64,000 nucleotides of DNA from Tachypleus tridentatus (GCF_004210375.1 NW_027467782.1:32787771-32851770), one strand, 5' to 3'; shown: positions 20,340-33,129, counted from the stretch's first letter. Notes: generated by a model not told the origin, from the sequence alone. Numbers and translations are program-made.

Positions 20340-23285
20340 CGGAAGTTTTAAACTAGGACTATTTAATGAAGGGTAAAGATAAACCAAATAAAACAAAACT
20401 AAGATGTACGGGAAAATTTAACATCGGAAATCAGTACAAGTTACAAGTGTAGGCTTAATTGTTATTATAGTAATGCTAGAAGTTAAAGAAGTATAAGACT
20501 TTAGGGCACTGGTAGAAATAAAAGATTTAGAATAACTGAAACATGGTTAAATGTAGATGAATACATAATTATAGGTTACTTAATAGGAATAGAGTATTAA
20601 AAAAAGGGGAAGGAGTGGCTGTATATGTAAAGTGTGAGTTACATACTGTTGAAGTTGAGAATATTAAGGATAATAGCAAGGAGATTGGGTTTCTGTTAGT
20701 GGATAGCAAGGGATAAAGCTTTTAGTAAGAATGTGTTACAAATCACCAGATGGAACTGATGAAATCAGGAAGAAACTTTGTAATAAGATGAAGATCTCAG
20801 TTGTTAATGAAATCTTAATTAAGGGTAGTTCTAAGTACAGATATAATGATTGGAAAATGAAAATCTCTCAAACCATGAGGGAGAAAGGTTCCTGAAAACT
20901 TTTCAAGATGGATTTCTTAACAATTGGTCAAGGAACCTACTGTAAATAATGCTATCTTAGATTTATTGTTAAATTCTAATATAGAAATGGTTAAGAGGGT
21001 GTAAACTAGGAAGCACCTAGGTACAAGTGATCATTGCTGTATTATGTTTGATATTTAGCTGCATTTAGAAATTGGAAATAATGATATTTTGATTCCAAAT
21101 TTTAAAAAAAGCAAATTTGAAAGAGATGTGTTCTGAATTGGACAGCTGAGTTATTTTGAGGCACTACTCAGTAGTGGAAAATGTTTAAAGATATTTTTTC
21201 AAAGATTCAAGATAAACATATTCCTTACAGAAACAAAATGGGATCTAGAAGTAAAAAAAAAACAGGTTGGTTCACAAAGGGAATAAGAGATAGAATCAAA
21301 GAAAAGTACCACACACTAAAGAAATTTAAATTGACTGGTATTGTAAAAGATTATAGAAAATCAAGAAATTTGGTCAAAAACGAAATTATGATATCCAAAA
21401 AGATGTCTATAACAAAAATTTGGCTTAAAACATAAAAATTAACAGTGAGAAGTTTTAAAGTACATTATGGATAAACAAAATGTGAGGATGGAGATAGGAC
21501 CCATGAGGAATGATGAAGGTAGGCTTGTATCTGATGATCATGAAATGCCTAGATTATTAGATTCTGATTTTGCTTCAGTTTTAACTAATGAAACCTTAAG
21601 CTGTATTTCACATCTTGAACAGTTCATAAATGGAAACGAGATCAAAGAAGATGGCTGCCTTAATTCTGAGCTGGTTAAAAAAATGGGAGATTTAAAGAAT
21701 GCTAAGGCTCCTGTAATAGATAATACTTCACCAAGGGTTTTAAACAAGGTCATGTGATCACTTGCAACAAGATTTTAAGCCCTTGAATAATGTACAAGTA
21801 CCAACTGATTGGAAATTGGTTAATCTGACTCCTATCCTCAAGAAAGGTAATAGAAGTTGTCCCAGTAATTAAAGGCCTGTCAGTCTTACCTCATTTGTGA
21901 GAAAAGATTTGGAATGTCTGATAAAAGATACTTTGCAAAGTCATTTAACAAGTTTAGAATTTTTTTTGATAGCAACATAGTTTTACTAAGGAAAAATATT
22001 GCCTTACAAATCTTTTTGCATGTTTTAAAAATGTTACTGCACATGTAGATAAGGGTAAGGGTGTAGGTGTGATATATATGGATTTTCAAAAAGCATTTTA
22101 CAAAGTGCCATTCCCCACAGTGGGAAAGCAGCGTGTCTCTTGTCTCACACCACTATAAATTGGTTTCAATGCCTGTGGTGGGCAGAGCACAGATAGCCCG
22201 TTGTGTAGCTTTGTGCTTAATTCTAAACAAACAAAGTGCCACATAAAAGGTTTGTAAAGAAACTTATCTCTGCAGGAGCTTAGGATAAGTTAAGTAAGTG
22301 TATAGAACTGTGGCTGAATTCAAAAGCAGAGGGTTGGTGTAAATGAAGTTCAGTTAAACTAGATTAATGTTGCAAGAGATGTACCTCAGGGATCAGTCTT
22401 AGGACCTTTACTCTTTTTGACTTACGTTAATAACATTGATAAAGAAAGTCAATAAATTACTTATGTTTGCAGGTGACACCGAGGTCTTGGGTGTTACTGG
22501 CTGTGAAGAGGATGCTCACATAATGAGTTGGGTGAATAAATGGCAGATGGGTTTTAATTATGATAAATGCAAAATATTATATGTGGGTGATAATAATTTG
22601 AATTATAAGAATAATTTGGATGGGAATAATTTAAACAATGTCATGAAAGAAAATGATCTTGTTGTAATGGCTGATCAGTCTCTTAAGCAATCCAAGCAGT
22701 GTGCTGTTGCTAATATTGGTAGGGCAAATAGTATTTTAATTTGTATATACAGAAATATTGAATACAAGTATAAATATGTTATAATTTCATTGTGTAGGTC
22801 ACTGGTTAGACTGCATTTGGAGTATTGTGTTCAGTCTTGGGCTTCTTACCCTAGGAAAGCAATGAAATTGTTGGAAATGATTCAGAAGAGGGTAACTAAA
22901 ATGGTGCCTGGGATGGAGGGGTTGTCATTTGAGGAGAGATTAAGATCCTTAAAAGTTTCTCTCTCAAGAGTTAGAGGCGATCTGATTCAAATGTTTAAGA
23001 TTGTAAAAAGGATTTATAATGTTGATGCATCAACATTTTTCAAACTTAATAGTGAGAAGTATAGAACTTGGTGACACAAATATAGATTTAGGAAATATAA
23101 AAGATGACAACTTTATTTTCCAGTGCATATGAAGATATGTTAGTAAATTTGAGTGAGTTTAAAAGAAACTTGATACATATATGAATGACAAGTGATGACT
23201 AATTGTTTTTAATAGTATTAGTTTGGCTTAGAGGGTGGGACAGCTGAGATGGACCAATATATCCGTTGTTGTCCCTGAAACTTAT
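20340..23285 (+). mobile_element. LINE (CR1/Rex-like non-LTR retrotransposon), broken
   Basis: Translation gives an apurinic endonuclease remnant (ITETWLNVDEYIII at about 20,530, GEGVAVYVK at about 20,610), then a reverse transcriptase: RPVSLTS (about 21,877), [15 protein letters not shown] (motif A, about 22,070), GSVLGPLLF (about 22,395), and MFAGDTEVLG (about 22,462, the FADD box with one Asp changed to Gly). The tail region reads LVRLHLEYCVQSWASYPRKA and LLEMIQKRVTKMVPGMEGLS. A 3' UTR with CAGCTGAGATGGACCAATAT closes it near 23,260. Many stops and shifts. A SINE interrupts the RT at 22,111-22,230. Confidence 0.85.
22111..22230 (+). mobile_element. SINE-C copy inserted in the LINE, with target duplication
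   Basis: This is a third SINE family, 120 bases: tRNA-like head with CACAGTGGGAAAGCAGCGTG and GGTTTCAATGCC, then GGGCAGAGCACAGATAGCCC and TGTGTAGCTTTGTGCTTAA, ending in an AAACAA tail. The 11-base duplication ACAAAGTGCCA flanks it (22,100-22,110 and 22,231-22,241). Removing it restores the LINE reading KAFYKVPHK. Confidence 0.9.
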
Positions 23286-23415
23286 GTTAACTTCTCATTA
23301 TAACAACCATGCTGTTACAATTGTTATTACCAACTTCTTACTATAACAACCACACTGTAACAACTGTGGTTTTTCGTTTTACTCGTTTATTGATTTTTAA
23401 TATTATGGAACATAC

Positions 23416-23509
23416 CTCAGTGACCTAGAGTAAATAATTTCCTTTGTGGTCTCAATAGAGATGCCCATTCGTCCACAATTCCTGTTATCAGAGCTTCCAC
23501 GGTGTAGAA
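23416..23509 (-). pseudogene. SLC6 exon 10-like (after TM7 into TM8), orphan
   Basis: The acceptor is TTTTTCATAG. It reads FYTVEALITGIVDEWASLLR, then PQRKLFTLGH. This is the segment that follows GLDSQ in SLC6 (F-x-x-V-E-x-x-(V/I)T-x-(V/I)-x-D-E), in phase 0 with the TM7 exon. Using the strong donor GTATGT puts a TGA at codon 31; an earlier weak donor (G-GTCACT) would avoid it. It lies 2.1 kb downstream of a damaged TM7 exon at 25.7 kb and 8.8 kb upstream of the nine-exon copy, so it belongs to another SLC6 duplicate. Confidence 0.8.
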
Positions 23510-23784
23510 CTATGAAAAACAAAAACAGAAAAATATCAGTACACATGTTGTCATAACATAAGATCAAAGTAACATAATAACATAGTTAGACAGATCTATA
23601 TAAATTGTACACTATATATTTAATGAATTAATGTTTTATATAATAAAGTTTCAAACATATGTGTTATTATCTAGTTTGATAACCTAATACTTCATCTTGC
23701 GTAAGAGTACGTTTAAAGTATTGAGTTTTTTTATATAGAAGTTTATCTCTATGAATCACTGAAAAATGGTACTTTGAAATTACT

Positions 23785-24066
23785 TGTTTGTTTGTTTGTT
23801 TTTGAATTTCGCCCAAAGTTACTCGAGGGCTATCTGTGCTAGCCGTCCCTAATTTAGTAGTGAAAGACAAGAGGGAAGGCAGCTAATCATCACCATCCAC
23901 CACCAACTCTTTGGCTACTCTTTTACCAACAAAAATTGGGATTGACCGTCATATTATAACACCCCCACGACTAATAGGGCGAGCATGTTTGGCGCGACGG
24001 GGATGCGAACCCGCGACCCTCGTATTACAAGTCAAACACCTTAACACGCTTGGCCATGCCGGGCCC
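23785..24066 (-). mobile_element. SINE-A copy
   Basis: Reverse, full-length, with the GTTTGTTTGTTTGTTT tail complement at 23,785-23,802 and the head at 24,000-24,066 (GCCATGCCGGGCCC). Confidence 0.92.
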
Positions 24067-25267
24067 TGTTGAAATTTCTTACATATTAAAATACTTAACC
24101 AGCGATAAACAGTTAAACAATATGTGGTTACGCACCCATTCTTTGATTTGTTATATATAAAATAGAACATAATAATGTAAGCTCAGGTGACACATGGAAC
24201 ACTTGTAGCATATAAACACATGTATCAAGTAACGGTTGATGGATACAACAATTTGAAGCTAGAACTACATTTATGTGGCAAACATACGTAGCAGGTATCA
24301 ACCATATAATGCATTAGTGATTTATGACAAACAAATGTAGTACATTACAAAAAACGGCAGCATCTGTTAACTAGTTAGTTGGTTATTGCCATGAGTAACA
24401 GGTTACGCAAATGTAAAAGATTATAAAAATATTATTACTGATGTATGTAACAGGTATCGGAGAAAAGGAGCAGACAGCAACAAAGTAGCTGGATGCCAGG
24501 ATAGGCAGCATGCAAGAATAGCACTACTACGACGTGCAGAAAGCATGCAAGAGTCCCGAATAGTCATTTACTGCGAAAAAAATGCACGCGTGTCAACAAT
24601 CATGTTGCCATGCGACACGTGGCTTGTGTCCTAACAGATAATAAGGCGAAAGTGGAAATAGAATCTCTGACAATAATGACATATCAGAAGGTTGTATTTT
24701 GTTGAGAATGGTTAACACCACACATTTTGAGGTTAACTAAACAAGAAATTAACCACTAACTGCACGTCACATGATCATGCACATACGATTCTTAGATCAG
24801 AATTTTCCTTAGCTTCTGACACTGTTAACAGTATTGTTTCATAAGCCTCTGCCACTGCGCAGGTTTCTGTTTGGTAAAACAATGAAGGTCAACACATTTA
24901 ATAACAATGGACTGTATTATTTCTCCCATTACTAGTTCCACAGATTTCATGTACTAACCTTATATATACCAAAGACAGGTCTAATTTATAATAACACTAA
25001 ACTGTCAGTTACTTGTTAATCTTTTCTCATAGTGTTTCTCAAACTAATAAACTCATTAACTCAGTAATTAAGTGCAAACGTCACAGACTTATTAAATATT
25101 CAATTGTTGAAACAGTTAAAACGTGAAAACTCCCTCCAGACAAACAATAACACAAACGCGTAAATTAAAAAAAAATATAGTCTACAAAAGTATTTTGAGC
25201 TCTGAAAATTTTCCCATTTTAAAAAAGAATATTTATGTCATTAAATGAAAATGAGAATATAAAATAT
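24067..25267. other. SLC6-related intron and spacer
   Basis: No exon seen. The portion 25,098-25,170 matches the intron downstream of the nine-exon copy's TM7 exon (9,395-9,440): ACG(T)TGAAAACTCCC and CAAACAATAACA(C/G)AAACG. The 25 kb and 9 kb blocks are therefore a segmental duplication covering intron as well as exon. Confidence 0.6.
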
Positions 25268-25633
25268 GTACCTGGCTGTCAAATAACACACATCAACATA
25301 TTATATGCTCACCCGGCTGTCAAATAACACACATCAACATACTATATGCTCACCTGGCTATCAAATAACACACATCAACGTATTATATGCTCACCTGGCT
25401 ATCAAATAACACGCGTCAACATATTATATGCTCACCTGGCTATCAATTAACACACATCAACATATTATATGTTCACCTGGCTATCAATTAACACACATCA
25501 ACATATTATATGCTCACCTGGCCATCAAATAACACACATCAACATACTATATGCTCACCTGGCTATCAAATAACACACATCAACGTATTATATGCTCACC
25601 TGGCTATCAAATAACACACGTCAACATATTATC
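25268..25633 (-). repeat. 41-bp minisatellite carrying SLC6 exon end plus splice donor, about 9 units
   Basis: The plus-strand unit begins CTGGCTATCAAATAACACAC and ends ATATTATATGCTCAC (41 bases). On the minus strand each unit reads GATAGCCAG followed by GTGAGC, so every unit offers a consensus-like 5' splice site identical in context to that of the SLC6 TM7 exon. The array abuts the damaged exon at 25,635. Confidence 0.9.
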
Positions 25634-25634
25634 T

Positions 25635-25730
25635 GAATTAACAGAATGAGGAAGAACACAATTGACCATAAAGGGGGAGGTGGCAACTGTAGAACAACTT
25701 CTGGATAAACAAGGAAAGCAAACCCTGGAC
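25635..25730 (-). pseudogene. SLC6 TM7 exon, duplicate copy, 3' end deleted
   Basis: With a G from a preceding exon it reads [20 protein letters not shown], then [12 protein letters not shown]. It is about 90% identical to the 9,612-9,723 exon and in places closer to the family consensus (GPG, PPPPLW). The last 17 exon bases (Leu-Gly-Ile-Asp-Ser-Gln) and the original donor are missing and the sequence passes straight into the minisatellite, where TGA follows within four codons. Similarity to the other copy continues upstream to about 25,790. No TM1-6 exons of this copy were found between 25.8 and 33 kb. Confidence 0.85.
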
Positions 25731-25799
25731 CTGAAGAAAATACACCATGTTAGATTATATTTGAACAAAGACCGTGTTTGTACTTCCAAAAAATCACGA

Positions 25800-27318
25800 A
25801 AAATGTGTGACGTAACTAAAACTAACATTTAACCTAATAGATAACACTAAATTAACACCCTTTGGTATTTGCTACCCTACTCTGCATGGCAATTATAAGC
25901 GGTATACTTCCAAGATGTTTAACGTACGCTAATAGGTCGTACTGGCTTTGTCGCACCAATTAGTATTGACACAGTCACTGTGGTCAACCATAGCTGTATC
26001 TTATGTAAATGACATCTTCTGTCACTGCGTTTATAAAATTGCAGTAATTATATATTTGTAATTGATGAGATTCAAACACTTGTAAACTGAACACTATTTT
26101 TAATGATTCACTGAAGACTAGTTTATCTCTGGTAAATGCGTTACTGCTGTATATACCTCTATATCACCAGATATAGAGAAGTCGGTTTTTTAAATTGATA
26201 ATGATCAAATTTTTATTTCCTTTCATAGTGAGGTGTCGAAGCAGAGGCATGGGTAGAAATAGGCACGTTCCCAGATTCTATTTGACCGTGCCCGTAATTC
26301 CTAGTTGGCGTCTTGAAAAATAAAAATTGAAAATCATGATCGACAAATTGAAACGTCAAAAATTTCTGAAGATACATATGGGTCCGTTCTAGAAATCTTC
26401 TAGACACCTAGTGATACCTGTCCAGTCTATCCATTAGTTAGTCTGATTAGTTAATATAAATGTCACAACCTAATTCATTATTGAGTCTGATCAGTTAATA
26501 TAATAGTCCCATCCTATCTATTAGGGTCTGATTGATCAATATAATGACACAAACCTATCCAATTGTGAGTCTGATCAGTTAACATAATAGTCCTGATCTA
26601 TTACTGAGTAATTAGTTACCATAACAGTCCTGATGTATTGCTAAGTATTTCTAATCAGTTAACATAATAGTTCTGATCTGTCCCTAAATCAGCGGGAGCT
26701 TCACGCAATTGTACAGATTGCGTAATGTTGTCAAATATGCATATCATTTAGTAGATGGCGCGACCTGTAATACTAATCTTATTAGAATCGACGTGTTTTG
26801 TAACATCATGAAAATATGAAAGTTGTATGTTCATATTGTATGTTACGTCAGTTAAATGGCGCAAATAACCTGGTTATTTTTATGATGAAACAGAAGTCTT
26901 ATAAATGTATGGAAAATAAACAAGTACTTCGTAGGAAAGACCAAAGGTGGTGAGGTAAGAAAGAAACCTGCGAAGTACAAACTAACGATATCAAATCAGA
27001 GATCTAACTTGGAATGAATTCATAAAATACAAACGACTTTTGTATACTCTCGTGATATTATACCTCAGTGTCATATTCTTGTAATTAAACATTAGTGAAC
27101 AATATTTGTATGTGAAATGATTGGTAAAACCGCAAACGTATTTCTAATTTTGAACAACTTTTTTATGCTGTGTTATGATTATGTTTAGAATTTTGAGAAT
27201 AACTAGAGAGGTTGATACTTTATTTTAACAATAAAGGGGTGGTAGTTAGTGTTTATAAGGGTGAATCCAATTCTTAATGTATTAGTTCAAGCGCCGATAT
27301 TTGAAAGTGTAAGAGCTT
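25800..27318. other. Spacer with imperfect tandem repeat at 26,410-26,700
   Basis: From 26,410 to 26,700 a unit built on GTCTGATCAGTTAATATAAT, then AGTCC, recurs about five times with spacing near 60 bases. The rest has no recognised feature. Confidence 0.6.
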
Positions 27319-27319
27319 T

Positions 27320-27580
27320 GTTTGTTTGTTTTGTTTTTGAATTTCGCACAAAGCTATTAGAGGGCTATCTGTGCTAGCCGTCCCTAATTTAGCAGTGTAA
27401 GACTAGAGGGAAGGCAGCTAGTCATCACCACCCACCGCCAACTCTTGGGCTACTCTTTTACCAACAAATAGTGGGATTGACCGTCACATTATAACGCCCC
27501 ACAGCTGAAATGGCGAGCATGTTTGGCGCGACCTTCAGATTACGAGTCGCACGCCTTAACACGCTTGGCCATGCCGGGCC
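27320..27580 (-). mobile_element. SINE-A copy
   Basis: Reverse copy. The head lacks part of the tRNA-like B-box region (GGCGCGACC runs directly into TTCAGATTACGAG); body and tail are complete. Confidence 0.92.
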
Positions 27581-28617
27581 GTATAAGAGCAATGCTAACT
27601 TCTAACATATCACTGGATACATGTGACTTACTTTTGATAACGGTAAAGGTAACTCATAAATGAAAAGCTACGTTTAGGGTCGATAAAGATAAATCTGAAT
27701 TTAAACGTAATGACGAGGCTAGCGAATTTTTGTAGTTAATCTGATCCTTGATGAAGACTTGGAGAAAACTGATATTTAGTGTTGATAGTGGTTAGATTGG
27801 TTTGTAACATACTAAGAGGTTGAGTTTGAAGGTTTATAAAGGAGGGAACTCATTTTAATTTGTATAAGATGTCGTTTAACAATTTTACTAAGAGATAAGA
27901 TGTTTCTTTAGGTGTTGATGGTACAACTAGAAGCTTTAGAAACTGAGACACTTAAAACAAAAAACATACAGAATACTAGTAAAGAATTCAGGTTTCATAG
28001 TGAAGACGTAAGACATCCTTTTTACTGTTTTGAGCTACAGCACACGAACGATATTCACGTCACAAAGGTTCTCATGCCACGTGTGGCATTGAACTTTTCT
28101 TTCACGTGGAAACTGACTCAGCTAGTTAACAATTTACTGTACACACATGTGAAATCAGACAGACCGACGGATAACGCTGAGGAAGGTCTAGGAAAGCGTT
28201 TTAAGCCAAATAGTTAACTTTATGCTCGAGGTAAACCGTCTGACGGTGGAAACAATAAACAAAACAAACAAGTACACGAGAAGAGTTCAAGATAGAACTA
28301 AACATCGACCAACTGCTCGAAGCAACACAAATTGTTTGAACTCAACAATAATACTGTGAGCGAAACTAACAGCGAATCATTCAGGTATTTATTAGCGCCT
28401 TCTAGTGATAAAGTCCGATTTTCTGTAAATATTTATCTATGCACATTTCGAGAAGTTGCATTTATAATGGTTACTTTATATAACTGCTTTAAGGTATTCA
28501 CGTACTTCAACAGAGTACAGTGCGATAATAATTATAAAACTATGACAGTCCGTCTATGTCAATAACAGATTTTTTTTTTTACTTTGTTATAAATTGGTCT
28601 TTTACAATACAGGAGTG
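27581..28617. other. Spacer; an open frame at 27,912-28,217 has no recognisable domain
   Basis: The 101-codon plus-strand frame (starting MLMVQLEALETETLKTKN) shows no domain, splice context or homology I can name. I would not call it a gene. Confidence 0.3.
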
Positions 28618-28738
28618 TGTATGTGTTTTCCTATAGCAAAGCTACATCGTGCTATCTGCTGTGTCCACCGAGTGGAATCGAACCTCTTATTTTAGCGTTG
28701 TAAGTCTAAAGACTTACTTCTGTCCCAGAGGGGATTAT
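28618..28738 (-). mobile_element. SINE-B copy
   Basis: Reverse: CTATAGCAAAGCTACATCGT (tail), GGAATCGAACCTCTTATTTT and the head GACTTACTTCTGTCCCAGAG. Confidence 0.75.
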
Positions 28739-28859
28739 ACATACATTATTCAGATACAAATATAAGAGAGATACAAAATAAAAATGTTTATTTTATAGTA
28801 GAATAAACCATCCTCACACTTAGAGTTGAAAGTCAAGAATGGACATCACTCTTATTAAT

Positions 28860-29170
28860 ATTTAACAATTCATTGCGTAAACAGTGTACTGTATGTTAAG
28901 TAATTGTGTGCAACATACTGTAAGCCTTATTAGTATCAAATAATACATGATGTTAAAAGTGTATTATGCGTCAATTATTCTTGTCAAAGTATAAACCTTA
29001 TTCATATCTAATAATACACGGTGTTAACAATGTGCTGTGTTAAGTAATCTTGTAAAAAATACTATAACCTAGTAATATTTAATAATACATCGTGTTAACA
29101 GTGTGTTACATGTTCACTATTCTTGTGGAACATGCTATAAATCTTTTTAATATATAGAAATAGATGCTGC
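28860..29170. repeat. Imperfect tandem repeat, unit about 63 bases
   Basis: About five copies of a unit containing CTATAACCTTATTAATATCT, then AATAATACA and GTGTTAACAGTGT. Confidence 0.75.
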
Positions 29171-30091
29171 TAAAATGTGCAATCTAACCTATAAACAGAA
29201 ATATTAATTAAGTTATAAAAATACACGATTTAAATCTGTGATAGTTTATTAATTTTTAAGCAGTACTGTCAATGACGAAAGTATAAATTTGACTACAGAA
29301 GCTATGAACAAAACCAAACATGAAAGTCGTCAAGGGCAATATAAAGTACGCGTAAAAAAGTTTAATCCAGTTTATTTTAGTAGAGTCAGACTGTATAGTT
29401 ATTTCTGGTCAAATGCCAAGGACTGCTGGCCAAGATTAATCTATCGATTTTTTCCCTTGGTACTCAGTGTCTTAAGGCCATTAACTACAGAGTTTAATAG
29501 TTTCTTGTCTATGACAAAAACTCGTTTAATTCGCATGATTTTCATTAGTAAGTGATTTTAAAGAGCTTTGGAAAAATGCTTTTTTGATTAAAAATTATTA
29601 GAGAAAGATAGTTAGAAATATTATATCCTAACGATATTAAGTAAGGAATAATGTTATTAATATCATAATTATAGATCGTTATCCTTGACCCTTCTCTTTT
29701 CTGGGGCGAAGGTATTACAATCGGGTCCGTGTGTGTGTATCTGTATTTCTTTAAAACTAATAGAAAGATAAAACAAGCTGACAAATCAGTTTGGGACAGT
29801 CCCTCTTAAATTTGATCACATAAAAATCCAGATCAAGATTCTGGATAACTTCGAAGTTGTTGGGTTTTTTTAATAATTGGAAGATAGGGTATTTTTGCAA
29901 CTTGGGGTTAATAACTTTGTGAAGTGTGATCGAATTTGTATCAAATTTCATCAGTACGTTATGGCTGAGAATCATCATCACACTACAAGAAGTGATGAAT
30001 GATTATGGATCTTAGAAGGATTTTCTGAGTTTTCAAAATCCCGGAAAGGGATGAGGGAGTGCAATTTCTTTAATTGCTATTCTTTTAATTT

Positions 30092-30206
30092 AGGCTCTAC
30101 GCAAGTACAGCGGTATGTCTCCGAATTTACAACGCTAAAATCAGGGGTTCGATTGCCGTCGGTGGGCTCAGCAGATCGCCCGATGTGATTTTGCTATAAG
30201 AAAACA
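30092..30206 (+). mobile_element. SINE-B copy
   Basis: Forward: head GCAAGTACAGCGGTATGTCT, B-box-like AGGGGTTCGATTGCC, tail CAGCAGATCGCCCGATGTGA and TTTTGCTATAAGAAAACAC. A second, much more decayed SINE of this kind follows at about 30,290-30,395 (TGTGTAGTTTTGTATGCTTA). Confidence 0.85.
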
Positions 30207-30869
30207 CACATTTTAATTTAGTTTACAAAAATACATTCTAATGTACCTTTAAATGTCTATAAATGCATTAGTTCTAACTGTTGTCTTTCCCCAAGTGACT
30301 CTTCGGTATGTCTGGTAGATTATAACGTAGAAAACCGAGGTGCGATATCCGCTTGGCCACTGTGTAGTTTTGTATGCTTAATAGCAAATAAATATAATTA
30401 CTTGTAGATTTAGAATTTAGCTATCTGCAGGTCGTTACATGTATCTCACGTGCGTCATGACACAGTTACCTAATTCCCTGCGATGTCTGTCCACATTTTT
30501 ATTCTTTATCAAAGAGGTATTGCATCTGCTAAAGTAGACTTACGTCTGGGTATAAACATTCTATCGGGCGAACTTAGTAATATCCCTGTTGGAAACTTTC
30601 TCTGTAGAGACGCAATAAAGAGGAGTAAGCTATCTTACAGGGATTAAATCTTCAGAACACAAGTACTTAAAAACCGGAAATTGGAATACGTGTGGAGCAA
30701 CTTCCGAAATAATTTCTAAGAAAACCAATGTGATAAGTGGAATGGAAGAAAACAAATTTATTGTAGAATTAGAAGCACGTGATACTATTATACTTACAGC
30801 GATAATGATATGATCTGATATGCACGAGAACCTAGGCATCACACTCTATTGATACTAAAGAACTGTTCA

Positions 30870-31147
30870 TTTGTTTGTTTGTTTTGAATTTTGCGCAAAG
30901 CTACGCGAGGGCTATCTGTGCTAGCCGTTACTAATTTAGCAGTGTAAGGCTAGAGGGAAAGCAACTAGTCATCACCACCCACCGCCATCTCTTGGGCTAC
31001 TCTTTTAACAATGAATAGTGGGATTGACGGTAACATTATAACGTATCCGCAGCTGAAAGGGCGAGCATGTTTGGTGTCGACCGGGATTTGAACTCGCGAC
31101 CCTCAGATTACGAGTCGAGTGCCTTAACCATCTGGCTATGTCAGGCC
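30870..31147 (-). mobile_element. SINE-A copy
   Basis: Reverse, full length, tail at 30,870-30,900 and head ending near 31,147 (CCATCTGGCTATGTCAGGCC). Confidence 0.92.
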
Positions 31148-32150
31148 GACTAACGAATCAGAAGAGGTGAAAAATGTATCAATAAAAAAAACACGTATTA
31201 TATACAAATCAAAATAATTATTTTTTATTCGAGGATGGTCACGTAAAAAACAGTATTTAAGAATATTTTGGTATGTTTCGGACTATAAACAATTTAAAAT
31301 TGTAAGTCACAGTTTGAAATTGCATATACTATGACAGTTTCCTTAGGATATCTATTCCTTGCTCATAAGACAAATAAATAAATAGGAAAACAAAACTCGG
31401 TCACTGTGAAATAAACAACCATAAAGGGTGCTAATTATTAAATAGTTGTTCAGGATCTAATTAATCTACGCTATAGATACCAGTGCGATCTAAAACATTT
31501 ATATAAATCAATAAAAAAGTAAGCATTTGAAAGAGCAAGCTGTATAGACAGGGAAAATAAGGTATATCTTGTGTAAAGAATCACAATGTAAGTCTAGCTA
31601 CATTATCTCAGGTATAACACAAACTCTAGATATATGGTCTAACGTACAATTCCAACAAAAAAAAACAAAACAAGTACATTCTAAACTGTAACAAAGTAAC
31701 GTTCCAAAACTTCCAAAAAATCAAAACTGATACAAAATTTACGTATTGAAATAGATCACAGTTACTATTTTTTACTTTATTTTTATAAATGAGAAGATAT
31801 TATTTAAACGTTTTTATTTTTAAAAAAGCAGCCCCCTGGTTAAGTATTTAAAAATTATTACATCAAGAAACATTTTAAAATTAACTATGGTGCATGGATG
31901 TTTCAGTCATATTCTAATTTATCGATTTCAAGACACTTAAAATATTCTAAGGTGGAATAATGGTTATTAAACGTCTTATTTTAAAGAAAAAATGTTAAAT
32001 TATTTAGTACTGACGTTTTAATAATTAGATAAGAGAGAATCGTTTACTTATGACTTAAAATATAAAAACATGTTAAAACAAAATACTTAAAAGTCACTCA
32101 CCTGTTTAATGTTACTCTTCAAAAATAACTAATTTCCGAAGTCGATGATA
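31148..32150. other. AT-rich spacer, nothing recognised
   Basis: No coding, RNA or repeat signal beyond simple A/T runs. Confidence 0.4.
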
Positions 32151-33105
32151 CTGCTAATAATGAAACAAACTGGTATAAACACTTCTTGTTTTCATACTGC
32201 TAATAATGAAACAAACTGGTATAAACACTTTTTGTTTTTATACTGCTAATAATGAAACAAACTGGTATAAACACTTCTTGTTTTCATACTGTTAACATTG
32301 AAACAAACTAGTATAAACACTTAGTTCTTTACAGCTAATAATGAAACAAACTGGTATAAACACTTCTTCACTTCAATGAAACAAACTTGTTCTTATACAG
32401 CTAATAATGAAACAAACTTGTATAAATACTTCTTAGTTCTTATACAGCTAATAATGAAACAAACTTGTATAAATACTTCTTTCTTAGTTCTTATACAGCT
32501 AATAATAATGAAACAAACTTGTATAAATACTTCTTAGTTCTTATACAGCTAATAATGAAACAAACTTGTATAAATACTTCTTAGTTCTTATACAGCTAAT
32601 AATGAAACAAACTTGTATAAATACTTCTTAGTTCTTATACAGCTAATAATGAAACAAACTTGTATAAATACTTCTTAGTTCTTATACAGCTAATAATGAA
32701 ACAAACTTGTATAAATACTTCTTAGTTCTTATACAGCTAATAATGAAACAAACTTGTATAAATACTTCTTAGTTCTTATACAGCTAATAATGAAACAAAC
32801 TTGTATAAATACTTCTTAGTTCTTATACAGCTAATAATGAAACAAACTTATATAAATACAGCTTCTTAGTTCTTATACAGCTAATAATGAAACAAACTTG
32901 TATAAATACTTCTTAGTTCTTATACAGCTAATAATGAAACAAACTTGTATAAATACTTCTCAGTTCTTATACTAATGAAACAAACTGTATAAATACTTCT
33001 CAGTACTTATACAATTAATAATGGAACAAACTGGTATCAACACTTCTTAGTTCTTATACAATTAATAATGGAACAAACTGGTATCAACACTTCTTAGTTC
33101 TTTTG
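32151..33105. repeat. 47-bp minisatellite, about 20 units
   Basis: The core unit is TTCTTATACAGCTAATAATG, AAACAAACTTGTATAAATAC, TTCTTAG. Central units (32,500-32,930) are nearly identical; the outer units are diverged and partly deleted, the usual pattern of an array homogenised from the middle. A SINE-A follows directly. Confidence 0.95.
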
Positions 33106-33129
33106 AGAATAAGTGCTGAAAATGCTGAA

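Noticed and set aside
27912-28217. 101-codon plus-strand open frame
   Set aside because: No homology, splice sites or conserved motif; of a length expected by chance in a 64 kb window.
30630-30842. 70-codon minus-strand hydrophobic frame, considered as a membrane segment of an SLC6 copy
   Set aside because: It does not match any SLC6 transmembrane signature and has no suitable splice sites.
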